12,171 bases of DNA, taken from assembly GCA_019310865.1 (NCBI GenBank), contig JAFDDL010000054.1, positions 1 through 12,171 of the forward strand, written 5' to 3'. Every line of letters starts with the position of its first letter. Position 1 is the first letter of the stretch. The notes beneath the pieces were generated by a model. That model made no database searches and was not told the origin of the DNA. It was given only the letters and a program-made list of their open reading frames with translations. The stretch comes from Deltaproteobacteria bacterium (lineage in GTDB: Bacteria; Desulfobacterota; Desulfobacteria; Desulfobacterales; JAFDDL01). The position numbers and the translations under genes are program-made. Positions 1-7,198 of the stretch are shown here, piece after piece.

Positions 1-39
1 GCATTGCTGAAATATCTGGGGATGCCCTTTAAAAAATAG
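1..39 (+). CDS. rplE: 50S ribosomal protein L5, C-terminal end (partial)
   Basis: The first 39 bases read in frame 1 as ALLKYLGMPFKK followed by TAG. This matches the conserved C-terminus of ribosomal protein L5 (…LLxxLGMPF+). The rest of the gene lies upstream of the window. L5 binds 5S rRNA in the central protuberance of the 50S subunit. In the spc operon it lies directly before rpsN, which is what follows here. The call rests on 12 residues plus gene order. Confidence 0.85.
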   Translation, partial: ALLKYLGMPFKK

Positions 40-82
40 CAGGCGCCCCTAAAAGGTATTCGCAGTCGGTACCACTGGAAAT

Positions 83-89
83 AAGGAGG
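83..89 (+). promoter_or_regulatory. Ribosome binding site of rpsN (fixes a TTG start)
   Basis: AAGGAGG lies 5 nt before the TTG at 95. It is a near-perfect anti-16S match and supports the non-ATG start, which restores the usual N-terminus of zinc-type S14. Confidence 0.8.
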
Positions 90-94
90 AAGAG

Positions 95-280
95 TTGGCA
101 AAAAAATCGCTCAGAATGAAAGCAACGGCAAAACCCAAGTTCGGAGTGAGGGCATACAACCGATGCCCGATTTGTGGCCGGCCCAGAGGTTTTTTACGAA
201 AATTTGGTATTTGCCGGATTTGCTTTCGCGAACTCGCGTCCCAGGGAAAACTACCGGGTATCATCAAGTCGAGTTGGTAA
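95..280 (+). CDS. rpsN: 30S ribosomal protein S14, zinc-binding (type Z)
   Basis: This 61-residue protein has the usual length of the short, zinc-binding S14 class. S14 sits in the head of the 30S subunit and helps its late assembly. Two CxxC knuckles are visible, C24-P-I-C27 and C40-R-I-C43, separated by the family's [15 protein letters not shown] linker, and the C-terminus ends in the typical GxIPG(I)xKSSW pattern. The start is TTG at 95, supported by AAGGAGG 5 nt upstream. The internal ATG (residue 8) would remove conserved N-terminal residues. The gene sits between rplE and rpsH, the normal spc order. Zinc coordination is family knowledge; the four cysteines are seen directly. Confidence 0.97.
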   Translation: MAKKSLRMKATAKPKFGVRAYNRCPICGRPRGFLRKFGICRICFRELASQGKLPGIIKSSW

Positions 281-349
281 GTTCAGTAGCATGGATGGCG
301 CAGCCAAGTTTAAACATTGGACAAAAAGTGAAATAAAACGGAGTATGCT

Positions 350-748
350 ATGGCCATGAGTGATCCGATTTCGGATATGTTAACCCGGATCAGAAATGCC
401 GGAAAAGCAAAGTTCAGTAGTGTGGACATTCCCGGCTCTAAGTTGAAGGTCGAGGTGGCAAAGGTCCTGAAAAACGAGGGGTATATTAGAAATTATAAAT
501 TCCTTAAAGATAACAAGCAGGGTGTTTTGCGCGTATACCTGAAATACAACGAAGATGAGAAATTTGCGATTTACGGGATCGAGCGTGTCAGCAAACCCAG
601 CCGGCGTGTATATCGAAGAGCCAAGGATGTCAAGCCGATTTTAAATGGAATGGGAGTTGCGATTGTGTCTACTTCTCAAGGGATATTGACCGATAAGCAG
701 GCTCGGCAGCAAAAAGTGGGCGGAGAAGTGCTCTGTAAAATTTGGTAG
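350..748 (+). CDS. rpsH: 30S ribosomal protein S8
   Basis: 132 residues, a normal S8 length. S8 binds helix 21 of 16S rRNA in the central domain early in 30S assembly. In E. coli it also represses translation of the spc operon. The N-terminal signature MAMSDPISDMLTRIRNA and the C-terminal STSQGILTDKQAR…GGEVLCKIW block are both present. The start at 350 is preferred over the ATG at 356 because CGGAG (339-343) is well spaced for it and MxMSDPIxDMLTRIRN is the common family N-terminus. It follows rpsN by 69 bases. Whether S8 feedback works here cannot be judged, because its usual mRNA target near rplE is outside the window. Confidence 0.97.
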   Translation: MAMSDPISDMLTRIRNAGKAKFSSVDIPGSKLKVEVAKVLKNEGYIRNYKFLKDNKQGVLRVYLKYNEDEKFAIYGIERVSKPSRRVYRRAKDVKPILNGMGVAIVSTSQGILTDKQARQQKVGGEVLCKIW

Positions 749-762
749 AATGAGGTGAAGGC

Positions 763-1302
763 ATGTCGCGAATAGGTAAGAAACCGATTACCATACCGGA
801 CAACACAAAGATTACATATAAGGACCGGGTTCTGACCGTGAAAGGAAAGAAGGGCACGCTCGTTCGATCCATTCATCCGGCTGTAGAGCTCGAGATTGAA
901 AAAGATACCCTGAAGGTTTTCCCCTTAAAGCAGGACCGGTCAAGTGTCGCTTTCCAGGGAATGACCCGGAGCCTGATTAACAACATGGTAACCGGCGTAT
1001 CGCATGGGTTTGAGCGGAAGCTTCAGATTAACGGGATCGGTTACAAGGCTGAAGCAAAGGGTAAGCAGATTATTCTGAGTCTCGGTTACTCCCACCCGAT
1101 TGAGTTTGATCTTCCGGAAGGTATTTCCGCAGTCGTAGAGAAAAACAATTCCATCAAACTGTCCGGAATTGATAAAGAGGCGGTGGGGCAGACTGCCGCG
1201 GCTATTCGACAGTTAAGGCCACCGGAACCGTACAAAGGAAAAGGTGTGAAATATGTCGAAGAGCGGATTCGAAAGAAGGCCGGAAAGACTGGCGCTACTT
1301 AA
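763..1302 (+). CDS. rplF: 50S ribosomal protein L6
   Basis: 179 residues, typical for L6, which binds 23S rRNA near the sarcin-ricin loop and the factor-binding site. The protein begins MSRIGKKPI and has the two tandem L6 domains. The second contains the conserved block NGIGYKAEAKGKQIILSLGYSHPIEF, and the C-terminus has RPPEPYKGKGVKYVEERI followed by the basic tail RKKAGKTGAT. A GAGGTGA Shine-Dalgarno (752-758) overlaps the start of the 14-base gap after rpsH, so the two genes are probably translationally coupled. Nothing is unusual about it. Confidence 0.97.
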   Translation: MSRIGKKPITIPDNTKITYKDRVLTVKGKKGTLVRSIHPAVELEIEKDTLKVFPLKQDRSSVAFQGMTRSLINNMVTGVSHGFERKLQINGIGYKAEAKGKQIILSLGYSHPIEFDLPEGISAVVEKNNSIKLSGIDKEAVGQTAAAIRQLRPPEPYKGKGVKYVEERIRKKAGKTGAT

Positions 1303-1319
1303 AGGGCTAAGATTTTAAT

Positions 1320-1334
1320 CCGCCGTTGAGGCGG
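1320..1334 (+). other. Small GC-rich hairpin in the rplF-rplR gap
   Basis: CCGCC (1320-1324) and GGCGG (1330-1334) can form a 5-bp GC stem with loop GTTGA. It lies just 3 bases before the AAGGGA ribosome binding site (1338-1343) of rplR. There is no T-run, so it is not a terminator. It may affect mRNA processing or rplR translation, but the stem is short and may be chance. Confidence 0.3.
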
Positions 1335-1352
1335 TATAAGGGACCGAATATC

Positions 1353-1721
1353 ATGGGAAGGGAAAACAAAAGCAGGCTCGCAAGGCTGAAAAGGCAAGGC
1401 CGTGTCCGCAATAAAATCCTCGGAACGAACGAACGCCCGAGACTGAGCGTTTTTCGCAGTGCCCGGCACATATACGCTCAGATTATCGACGACGACCAGG
1501 GCCGGACTTTGGCGGCATGTTCAAGCGTTGAAAAGAAATTCTCACGTTTGGATAAACCGGAAAGCAAATGCCACGCTGCGAATATGGTGGGAAAACTCAT
1601 TGCCCAACTCGCCAAAGAAAAAGGGATCACGAAAGTCGTTTTTGACCGGAATGGATTTTTATATCACGGACGCGTCAAGGCTGTATCAGACGGAGCTCGT
1701 GAAGCAGGCCTTGAATTTTAG
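1353..1721 (+). CDS. rplR: 50S ribosomal protein L18
   Basis: 122 residues when started at ATG 1353, matching the normal L18 size. L18 binds 5S rRNA and helps seat it in the 50S central protuberance. The basic N-terminus (residues 1-25) leads into the hallmark [24 protein letters not shown], and the C-terminus has [28 protein letters not shown], the canonical L18 ending. The frame stays open upstream to a TTG at 1326, but ATG 1353 has AAGGGA (1338-1343) 9 nt upstream and gives the standard N-terminus. It sits between rplF and rpsE, as expected for spc. Confidence 0.95.
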   Translation: MGRENKSRLARLKRQGRVRNKILGTNERPRLSVFRSARHIYAQIIDDDQGRTLAACSSVEKKFSRLDKPESKCHAANMVGKLIAQLAKEKGITKVVFDRNGFLYHGRVKAVSDGAREAGLEF

Positions 1722-1736
1722 TTACGTTGTCAACCG

Positions 1737-1743
1737 AAGGAGG
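1737..1743 (+). promoter_or_regulatory. Ribosome binding site of rpsE (fixes a TTG start)
   Basis: AAGGAGG lies 7 nt before the TTG at 1751. The upstream in-frame TTG at 1727 has no comparable site and would read through this Shine-Dalgarno, so 1751 is the better start. Confidence 0.8.
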
Positions 1744-1750
1744 CAGTTCC

Positions 1751-2245
1751 TTGTTCAGACAAGAAAAAGACGAAAACCAGCTTATCGATAAAGTTGTTCA
1801 TATCAATCGTGTGGCAAAAGTTGTAAAGGGTGGCCGGCGGTTCAGTTTCAGTGCCATTGTTGTGGTCGGTGATGGTGAAGGAATGGTCGGGTTTGGCCTT
1901 GGCAAGGCCGGGGAAGTCCCCGAAGCGATCCGAAAAGGAGTTGAAAAGGCCAAAAAAAGTATGACCAGTGTTTCGTTGGTGGAAGGCACAATCCCCTTTG
2001 AGGTTATCGGTAAATTCGGTGCTGGACGCGTTTTGTTAAAGCCTGCCTCCAAAGGAACAGGGGTTATCGCCGGCGGTGCGGTTCGGTCCGTTCTTGAAGC
2101 AGTTGGCGTGCAAAACGTTCTGACCAAATGCATGGGTACGCATAATGCCCATAACGTGGTAAAAGCCACTTTAGACGGACTTTATCAATTGCAGAGCAAG
2201 AAACAGGTGGCTGCAAGACGCGGAAAACGACCAGAAGAGTTATAA
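1751..2245 (+). CDS. rpsE: 30S ribosomal protein S5
   Basis: 164 residues from TTG 1751, close to the usual 160-170. S5 lies at the back of the 30S body next to S4 and S8, affecting decoding fidelity and mRNA unwinding at the entry tunnel. The N-terminal double-stranded RNA-binding domain is seen as [20 protein letters not shown] followed by [24 protein letters not shown]. The C-terminal domain contains [20 protein letters not shown] and the conserved [20 protein letters not shown] block. An in-frame TTG at 1727 would add 8 residues but lacks a ribosome binding site. It lies 15 bases before rpmD in the standard operon order. Confidence 0.96.
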   Translation: MFRQEKDENQLIDKVVHINRVAKVVKGGRRFSFSAIVVVGDGEGMVGFGLGKAGEVPEAIRKGVEKAKKSMTSVSLVEGTIPFEVIGKFGAGRVLLKPASKGTGVIAGGAVRSVLEAVGVQNVLTKCMGTHNAHNVVKATLDGLYQLQSKKQVAARRGKRPEEL

Positions 2246-2260
2246 ATAGGATAAACGACA

Positions 2261-2455
2261 ATGGCGCAAACCTTGAAAATAAAACTGGTGAAGAGTATGA
2301 TTGGGCGGCCCGAGAAACATCGAAAGGTACTTCGGGGTATGGGCCTGACTAAATTGAACAAAACAGTCGAACTTCAGGACACGCCTGCGATTCGCGGGAT
2401 GGTGCATGCCGTAAGGCATTTGGTGAAAACTGAGGAGAACACTGATGAAGCTTAA
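2261..2455 (+). CDS. rpmD: 50S ribosomal protein L30
   Basis: 64 residues, a normal bacterial L30. The family core [25 protein letters not shown] followed by [25 protein letters not shown] is clear. L30 is a small 50S protein near the 5S rRNA side. Its Shine-Dalgarno is weak (TAGGA near 2247-2251), but the gene follows rpsE by only 15 bases, so coupling is likely. Its last 11 bases overlap the start of rplO, whose GAGGAG ribosome binding site (2432-2437) lies inside rpmD. The C-terminal EENTDEA is slightly longer and more acidic than usual. Confidence 0.95.
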   Translation: MAQTLKIKLVKSMIGRPEKHRKVLRGMGLTKLNKTVELQDTPAIRGMVHAVRHLVKTEENTDEA

Positions 2456-2885
2456 TGAACTATCACCGGCAAAGGGATCCCGAAAAGCTCGCAAGCGGCT
2501 GGGGCGTGGTGTCGCTTCCGGAACCGGAAAAACAGCAGGTCGGGGAAGCAAAGGGCATAATTCTCGATCCGGAGGAGGTGTTCGTCCGGGATTTGAAGGC
2601 GGCCAAATGCCGCTTCATCGACGGCTTCCAAAGAGAGGCTTTGCCAATATCTTTCGGAAGAAAATTGCTATTGTGAACCTGTGTGACCTTGATCGATTTG
2701 AGAGCGGCAGCGTGATAAATCCGGCTGCATTGATTCAGGCAGGTTTGGTAAAAGGCGCCATAGACGGAATAAAACTTCTGGGGCAGGGAGAGATTGATCG
2801 TCCTTTAACGATCCAATTGGACCGAGTTAGCAAGAGTGCCAAAGAAAAGGTGCTCGCTGCAGGCGGAAACGTAGAGGGTGCATAA
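2445..2885 (+). CDS. rplO: 50S ribosomal protein L15
   Basis: 146 residues, typical for L15, a late-assembling 50S protein. The N-terminus [22 protein letters not shown] is followed by the long glycine- and arginine-rich extended segment (residues 18-60) that threads into 23S rRNA, with [17 protein letters not shown] in its usual place. The globular C-terminal part (residues 75-146) includes the KAKE-type [14 protein letters not shown] segment. The start ATG overlaps the end of rpmD by 11 bases in another frame, with GAGGAG 7 nt before it, pointing to translational coupling. secY starts 2 bases after its stop. Confidence 0.97.
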   Translation: MKLNELSPAKGSRKARKRLGRGVASGTGKTAGRGSKGHNSRSGGGVRPGFEGGQMPLHRRLPKRGFANIFRKKIAIVNLCDLDRFESGSVINPAALIQAGLVKGAIDGIKLLGQGEIDRPLTIQLDRVSKSAKEKVLAAGGNVEGA

Positions 2886-2887
2886 TT

Positions 2888-4189
2888 ATGGTGGCCGGCG
2901 GTTTCCAAAATGTATTCAAAATACCTGAACTGAAACGACGGGTTCTATACACCATCGCCTTACTTTTCGTATACCGGATTGGTGTTCACGTTCCCACACC
3001 CGGTATCGATTCGACTGCGCTTGCGGAAATCTTTGCGCGAACCCAAGGTACCGTGGTTGGCCTGTTCAACATGTTTTCAGGTGGGGCTCTGGAAAGACTA
3101 TCCGTTTTTGCCCTGGGAATCATGCCGTACATCAGCTCTTCGATTATCTTGCAGTTAATGACGGTGGTAATCCCGCATTTGGAGAGACTGTCAAAGGAAG
3201 GTGATCAAGGGCGGAAAAAGATAACCCAGTACACGCGTTACGGGACAGTGATTTTAAGCATTATTCAAGGTTCCGCAATTAGTGTTGGGCTTGAGACCAT
3301 GGGGGCGGTTTTGCATCCGGGTTGGGGCTTTCGTATTATGACCGTAATCACCCTGACGGCCGGCACTGCCTTTATCATGTGGCTCGGAGAGCAGATCACA
3401 GAGCGTGGTATCGGCAACGGGATATCTCTGATCATTTTCGCCGGAATCGTGTGCCGTATTCCGGCGGCCATTAGTAATGTGTTCCGGTTAATATCAGCTG
3501 GAGAAATGGGGATCTTTTTCGCTGTTATCCTTCTGGTACTCATCGTGGCCATTCTCGGTTTCATCATTTTTGTCGAGCAGGGACAGCGACGAATTCCGGT
3601 GCAATATGCAAAGCGTGTTGTTGGTAGACGCCTCTACGGAGGACAAAGTACTCATCTTCCGTTGAAGATAAATACATCCGGCGTAATTCCGCCGATCTTT
3701 GCATCTTCCATCATGATGTTTCCGGCTACGGCTGCCAGTTTCATCACGATTCCCTGGCTAAAAGCCATCACCGATTCATTGGTTCCGGGTAATGTGATCT
3801 ACGAATTAGCCTTTGTCGCATTGATTTTTTTCTTTTGTTATTTTTACACAGCGGTCACATTCAACCCGGTAGATGTTGCGGACAATATGAAAAAGCACGG
3901 AGGCTTTATCCCTGGGATTCGACCGGGTAAGCGGACTGCCGACTACATTGACCGTGTATTGACACGCATTACGTTGGGAGGGGCCACATATGTGGCAATC
4001 GTTTGTGTCCTGCCATCCATCCTAATGACCCAATTTGATGTACCGTTCTACTATGGCGGAACATCGTTGTTGATTGTGGTGGGCGTGGCGATTGATACCA
4101 TCTCGCAAATGGAATCACACATGTTGTCCCGGCATTATGATGGTTTCCTAAGCCGGGGGGGCGGTGGTCGGGTGCGTGGTCGATCATAA
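2888..4189 (+). CDS. secY: Preprotein translocase subunit SecY
   Basis: 433 residues, normal for SecY, the pore-forming channel of the Sec translocon in the inner membrane. It passes unfolded proteins outward with SecA, or inserts membrane proteins cotranslationally. Ten hydrophobic segments can be followed. Family landmarks are visible: the first helix after IPELKRRVLYTIALLFVYRIG; the plug region GLFNMFSGGALERLSVFALGIMPYISSSII; EQITERGIGNGISLIIFAGI near residues 168-187; RRIPVQYAKRVVGRR in a cytosolic loop; KINTSGVIPPIFASS; and the ISQMESHMLSRHYDGFL ending. The C-terminal tail is unusually glycine-rich (SRGGGGRVRGRS) and encoded partly by a run of seven G. AGAGGGTG (2873-2880) is the likely ribosome binding site, inside rplO. 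Confidence 0.98.
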   Translation: MVAGGFQNVFKIPELKRRVLYTIALLFVYRIGVHVPTPGIDSTALAEIFARTQGTVVGLFNMFSGGALERLSVFALGIMPYISSSIILQLMTVVIPHLERLSKEGDQGRKKITQYTRYGTVILSIIQGSAISVGLETMGAVLHPGWGFRIMTVITLTAGTAFIMWLGEQITERGIGNGISLIIFAGIVCRIPAAISNVFRLISAGEMGIFFAVILLVLIVAILGFIIFVEQGQRRIPVQYAKRVVGRRLYGGQSTHLPLKINTSGVIPPIFASSIMMFPATAASFITIPWLKAITDSLVPGNVIYELAFVALIFFFCYFYTAVTFNPVDVADNMKKHGGFIPGIRPGKRTADYIDRVLTRITLGGATYVAIVCVLPSILMTQFDVPFYYGGTSLLIVVGVAIDTISQMESHMLSRHYDGFLSRGGGGRVRGRS

Positions 4190-4221
4190 ATGGTGTTTTA
4201 ACCTAATCAGGAGACAGAGAT

Positions 4222-4440
4222 ATGGCAAAAGAGGAGGCCATCAAGGTTGAAGGGAAGGTCCTGGAAACCTTACCCAATGCCATGTTCAGAGTGGAACTCG
4301 AAAACGGGCACAAGGTACTCGCCCATATTTCCGGAAAGATGCGGATGCATTTTATTAAAATTTTGCCGGGTGATAAAGTGACGGTCGAGCTTTCCCCGTA
4401 CGATTTGACACGGGGGAGAATCACCTACCGTTCAAAATAA
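4222..4440 (+). CDS. infA: Translation initiation factor IF-1
   Basis: 72 residues, the exact usual length of IF-1, a single OB-fold protein that occupies the 30S A site during initiation together with IF-2 and IF-3. The sequence [30 protein letters not shown] and the [29 protein letters not shown] block are diagnostic. AGGAGA (4209-4214) lies 7 nt before the ATG. It sits between secY and rpmJ, as in many Gram-positive and deltaproteobacterial genomes. In E. coli infA is elsewhere. There is no adk or map between secY and this gene. Confidence 0.98.
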   Translation: MAKEEAIKVEGKVLETLPNAMFRVELENGHKVLAHISGKMRMHFIKILPGDKVTVELSPYDLTRGRITYRSK

Positions 4441-4452
4441 GTCGGTATCTTT

Positions 4453-4476
4453 CGACCCGTATGGGTTGGAATTTTT
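4453..4476 (+). other. Weak hairpin plus T-run between infA and rpmJ
   Basis: CGACCC (4453-4458) pairs with GGGTTG (4463-4468), with one G·U pair and loop GTAT. GAA and five T (4472-4476) follow. It resembles a weak intrinsic terminator or attenuator in the 61-base gap. The stem is only 6 bp, so it would at most reduce read-through. It could equally be an RNA processing signal or chance. Confidence 0.3.
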
Positions 4477-4501
4477 ACAGTGAGGGATGAAGGAGTTTGT
4501 C

Positions 4502-4615
4502 ATGAAAGTCAGGTCATCGGTTAAAAAGATGTGCAATAAATGTAAGGTGGTTCGACGAAAGCGAATCGTTCGAATCGTTTGCGAAAATAAACGACATAAA
4601 CAGCGGCAAGGTTAG
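4502..4615 (+). CDS. rpmJ: 50S ribosomal protein L36, zinc-binding form
   Basis: This very short gene encodes 37 residues, [20 protein letters not shown] and onward, ending KRHKQRQG. Its length and sequence match the zinc-ribbon form of L36, which packs against 23S rRNA late in 50S assembly. The ligand set C11, C14, C27 and H32 (C-x2-C-x12-C-x4-H) is complete. GAAGGAG (4489-4495) lies 6 nt before the ATG. It lies 13 bases before rpsM, where it classically marks the spc/alpha junction. Confidence 0.97.
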   Translation: MKVRSSVKKMCNKCKVVRRKRIVRIVCENKRHKQRQG

Positions 4616-4621
4616 AGGAGG
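4616..4621 (+). promoter_or_regulatory. Ribosome binding site of rpsM (fixes a TTG start)
   Basis: AGGAGG lies directly after the rpmJ stop and 7 nt before the TTG at 4629. A nearby ATG (4622-4624) is out of frame with rpsM, so TTG is the start. Confidence 0.8.
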
Positions 4622-4628
4622 ATGAGTT

Positions 4629-5012
4629 TTGGCAAGAATTGCGGGCGTAGATTTACCGAATAGAAAACGGATCGAAATTGGGCTGACCTATATATACGGC
4701 ATCGGTCTGTCCACAGCCAAATCCATACTCGAGTCCCTTGATATTGATCCGGGTAGAAAAACAGATGAGTTGACAGATGCGGAAATCAATCATATCCGCA
4801 AAATGATCGACAGTGAACACAAAGTCGAAGGAGAACTTCGAACCGAAATCTCCATGAACATCAAGCGACTCATGGACTTGGGATGCTACCGCGGGCTTCG
4901 TCATCGAAGGTCACTCCCCGTTCGGGGACAACGGACCAGCACCAATGCCCGAACCCGAAAAGGCCCTAAACGATCGGCTGTCAAGAAAAAGGGCGGAGTA
5001 AAAAAGAAGTAA
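4629..5012 (+). CDS. rpsM: 30S ribosomal protein S13
   Basis: 127 residues from a TTG start, in the usual S13 range. S13 sits in the 30S head, contacts the P-site tRNA through its C-terminal tail and forms bridges to the 50S subunit. The N-terminus [26 protein letters not shown] carries the helix-hairpin-helix region. The C-terminal half has the family signature [32 protein letters not shown] and ends in the very basic tail [14 protein letters not shown], which reaches the tRNA. It opens the classical alpha set rpsM-rpsK-rpsD-rpoA-rplQ. It lies only 13 bases after rpmJ, so there is no room for an E. coli-like S4-binding leader. Confidence 0.97.
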   Translation: MARIAGVDLPNRKRIEIGLTYIYGIGLSTAKSILESLDIDPGRKTDELTDAEINHIRKMIDSEHKVEGELRTEISMNIKRLMDLGCYRGLRHRRSLPVRGQRTSTNARTRKGPKRSAVKKKGGVKKK

Positions 5013-5037
5013 AACTTAAGCAACAGGAATATCAGTT

Positions 5038-5424
5038 ATGCCGAGAAAAACTCGTACCAAAAAGAAGGAAAAGAAAAGCATCCCCAGTGGCGTTGTTCAT
5101 ATCCAGTCAACGTTCAACAATACCATTGTTACAATTACCGACCCGGGTGGCAATGTCGTGGCCTGGTCCAGTGCTGGTGTTCAAGGGTTTAAGGGATCAA
5201 GGAAAAGTACTCCCTTTGCTGCTCAGCAAACCGCTGAGGACGCGGCCAAAAAGGCTATGGAGCATGGAATGAGAACTGTGGAAGTATATATCAAGGGGCC
5301 GGGCGCCGGCCGGGAATCCGCTCTCAGAGCGCTCCAGGCTACCGGGTTCAAGGTGCTTTCCATAAAAGATGTGACGCCGGTTCCGCATAATGGATGCCGT
5401 CCGCCGAAAAGACGCCGCGTTTAA
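5038..5424 (+). CDS. rpsK: 30S ribosomal protein S11
   Basis: 128 residues, typical for S11, which lines the mRNA exit region of the 30S platform. The sequence has a strongly basic N-terminus ([13 protein letters not shown]), then [28 protein letters not shown], the conserved [14 protein letters not shown] segment, and the C-terminal [18 protein letters not shown], all diagnostic. The start ATG is clear. A modest AGGA (5025-5028) is the ribosome binding site. It lies between rpsM and rpsD as in most bacteria. Confidence 0.98.
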   Translation: MPRKTRTKKKEKKSIPSGVVHIQSTFNNTIVTITDPGGNVVAWSSAGVQGFKGSRKSTPFAAQQTAEDAAKKAMEHGMRTVEVYIKGPGAGRESALRALQATGFKVLSIKDVTPVPHNGCRPPKRRRV

Positions 5425-5434
5425 CCGGGGCAGG

Positions 5435-5482
5435 ATGTTCGAAATGAAAGATGATATGTTACATATGGCCAAGACCAGCTAA
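5435..5482 (+). CDS. Possible 15-codon micro-ORF before rpsD
   Basis: ATG at 5435 opens MFEMKDDMLHMAKTS and stops at TAA 5480-5482, whose last two bases form the start of the AAAGGAGG ribosome binding site of rpsD. Upstream there is only CAGG as a weak ribosome binding site. If translated, its terminating ribosome would sit on the rpsD Shine-Dalgarno, allowing coupling between rpsK and rpsD. Four methionines in 15 residues are odd. This is too short to be called a gene on sequence alone, and it may be chance in a 70-base gap. Confidence 0.15.
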   Translation: MFEMKDDMLHMAKTS

Positions 5483-5488
5483 AGGAGG
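5482..5488 (+). promoter_or_regulatory. Ribosome binding site of rpsD (fixes a TTG start)
   Basis: AAGGAGG lies 6 nt before the TTG at 5495. It supports the TTG start that yields the canonical [15 protein letters not shown]-terminus of zinc-binding S4. Confidence 0.8.
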
Positions 5489-5494
5489 AAAATT

Positions 5495-6124
5495 TTGGCT
5501 CGATATACCGGATCTGTTTGCAGGCTCTGCAGACGTGAAAATATGAAGTTGTTTCTGAAAGGCGATCGGTGTTACGCCGATAAATGTGCTTTCGATCGAC
5601 GTAGTTATGCGCCTGGACAACATGGTCAGGGGCGTAGAGGAAAAGTTTCAGATTATGGCATTCAGCTTCGAGAGAAGCAGAAGGTCAAGAGAATGTACGG
5701 GCTTTCCGAAAAACAGTTTCGGTTGCTCTTTTCCAAGGCCGACCGCCAGAAGGGGATCACCGGTACCAATCTACTTGTATTGCTCGAACGTCGATTGGAC
5801 AATGTAGTATACCGAATGGGCTTTACCAATTCCCGTAACCAGGGGCGACATTTTGTGCGCCACAACCACTTTCTGATTAATGGGAAAAAAGTTAATATAC
5901 CGTCTTATCTCATTAAAGTCGGCGACATTGTTGAATTGCGTGAAAAAAGTCGAGAAATTCAAGCAATCCAAGATTCTCTCGAGGCGGTTGTCAGACGAGG
6001 GGTCCCTCAGTGGATGGACCTGGAAAAAGAAAACCTTAAAGGGGTTGTCAAAGCCTTTCCGGTTCGTGAGGATTTGACACTACCAATGCAAGAGCAGCTG
6101 ATTGTTGAGCTATACTCCAAATAG
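5495..6124 (+). CDS. rpsD: 30S ribosomal protein S4, zinc-binding form
   Basis: 209 residues, the usual S4 length. S4 is a primary 16S rRNA-binding protein that nucleates assembly of the 30S body, and in E. coli it represses the alpha operon. The N-terminus shows four zinc ligands, C9-x2-C12 and C26-x4-C31, followed by [21 protein letters not shown]. The S4 RNA-binding domain comes next ([14 protein letters not shown]…[32 protein letters not shown], about residues 97-150), and the C-terminus [20 protein letters not shown] is canonical. The start is TTG 5495 with a strong Shine-Dalgarno. A 46-base gap leads to rpoA. Confidence 0.97.
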   Translation: MARYTGSVCRLCRRENMKLFLKGDRCYADKCAFDRRSYAPGQHGQGRRGKVSDYGIQLREKQKVKRMYGLSEKQFRLLFSKADRQKGITGTNLLVLLERRLDNVVYRMGFTNSRNQGRHFVRHNHFLINGKKVNIPSYLIKVGDIVELREKSREIQAIQDSLEAVVRRGVPQWMDLEKENLKGVVKAFPVREDLTLPMQEQLIVELYSK

Positions 6125-6170
6125 CCGACTTTGAGCAATGCGATCTGAGAATAAACCTGGAGAATGCGCA

Positions 6171-7190
6171 ATGACCTCGAATGATCTTATGTACAGAAAC
6201 TGGCAGCAGATAATTAGGCCGGATCAGGTTCAGGTAACATCCAATCCTTCATACGGTAAATTTGTCTGTGAACCACTTGAAAGAGGTTTCGGAATCACGC
6301 TTGGGAATTCATTGAGGCGGATAATTCTGTCTTCGCTCTACGGTGCTGCCATTGTGTCCGTAAAGTTCGATACGGTGATGCACGAATTCAGTGTGGTTCC
6401 GGGCGTTCTTGAAGATGTTTCAGAAATCATCTTGAACCTTAAGGAAGTCAGATTGAGATTATCCGACGCCGAGCCCAAATTAATACGGCTGGATATGGCC
6501 CGGGAGGGAATTGTTACTGCCGGGGATATTATCAGTGACGACGGAAAATGTGAAGTCCTCAATCCTGATCAGATTATTGCGACCCTGTCAAAAGATGCGT
6601 CTTTTAAAATCGATATGACAGTCAAGATTGATAAAGGGTATGCGTTGGCAGAAGCAAATAATGATGAGGAGGCTCCTGTTGGTACCATCCCCATTGACGC
6701 GGTTTTTTCACCCATAAAACGGGTGAACTATGTTGTCGGTAATGCCCGCGTGGGCCAGCGAACGGACTATGATAAATTGACCCTGGAAGTGTGGACCGAT
6801 GGGAGTGTGCTCCCTGAAGATGCTGTTGCCTATTCCGCGAAGATACTTAAAGAGCAGATTAGTATATTTATCAACTTCGATGAAGATTCCGAGCCAAGTG
6901 TCTCAAAGCGCAGCAAAGACGACGGTTCAGAACAAATCAACGACAACCTTTACCGGAGTGTCGAAGAGCTCGAGCTGTCTGTTCGAAGCGCAAACTGTCT
7001 GAAAAACGCGGATATTCACAAAATCTATCAGTTGGTTGGCAAAACTGAAGCAGAAATGTTGAAGACCAAAAACTTTGGCAGAAAATCCCTTAACGAGATC
7101 AAAGAGGTTCTATCCGAAATGGGGCTATCATTGGGGATGAATCTCGATGGCTTCGAAGAGCCGGCGGAAGATGTTGAGGAAGGAGAATAA
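6171..7190 (+). CDS. rpoA: DNA-directed RNA polymerase subunit alpha
   Basis: 339 residues from ATG 6171, matching the usual 310-350. The N-terminal domain (about 1-230) dimerises and assembles beta and beta'. Its landmark [30 protein letters not shown] is present, as is [31 protein letters not shown]. After a linker, the C-terminal domain (about 266-329) has [17 protein letters not shown] and [27 protein letters not shown]272 of VRSANCL corresponds to the DNA-contacting R265 of E. coli. An in-frame ATG at 6138 would add 11 residues but has no good ribosome binding site, while 6171 has GGAG (6159-6162). The acidic C-terminus ([11 protein letters not shown]) is normal variation. Confidence 0.97.
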   Translation: MTSNDLMYRNWQQIIRPDQVQVTSNPSYGKFVCEPLERGFGITLGNSLRRIILSSLYGAAIVSVKFDTVMHEFSVVPGVLEDVSEIILNLKEVRLRLSDAEPKLIRLDMAREGIVTAGDIISDDGKCEVLNPDQIIATLSKDASFKIDMTVKIDKGYALAEANNDEEAPVGTIPIDAVFSPIKRVNYVVGNARVGQRTDYDKLTLEVWTDGSVLPEDAVAYSAKILKEQISIFINFDEDSEPSVSKRSKDDGSEQINDNLYRSVEELELSVRSANCLKNADIHKIYQLVGKTEAEMLKTKNFGRKSLNEIKEVLSEMGLSLGMNLDGFEEPAEDVEEGE

Positions 7191-7198
7191 TCAATCCC

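Noticed and set aside
1326..1352. Upstream TTG extending L18 by 9 residues
   Set aside because: It would start inside the CCGCC-GGCGG hairpin without a ribosome binding site. ATG 1353 gives the standard length.
1798..2169. Antisense open frame opposite rpsE
   Set aside because: rpsE is complete and canonical on the + strand, and the antisense frame shows no family features.
2455..2676. Second + frame inside rplO starting just after the rpmD stop
   Set aside because: It overlaps the conserved rplO frame and resembles no known protein. It is a frame shadow of a GC-balanced gene.
4616..4628. S4 repressor-binding pseudoknot before rpsM, as in E. coli
   Set aside because: Only 13 bases separate rpmJ and rpsM, so the known leader cannot exist here in that form.
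6138..6170. Upstream ATG extending RpoA by 11 residues
   Set aside because: It has no good Shine-Dalgarno, while ATG 6171 has GGAG at a suitable distance and gives a normal RpoA length.
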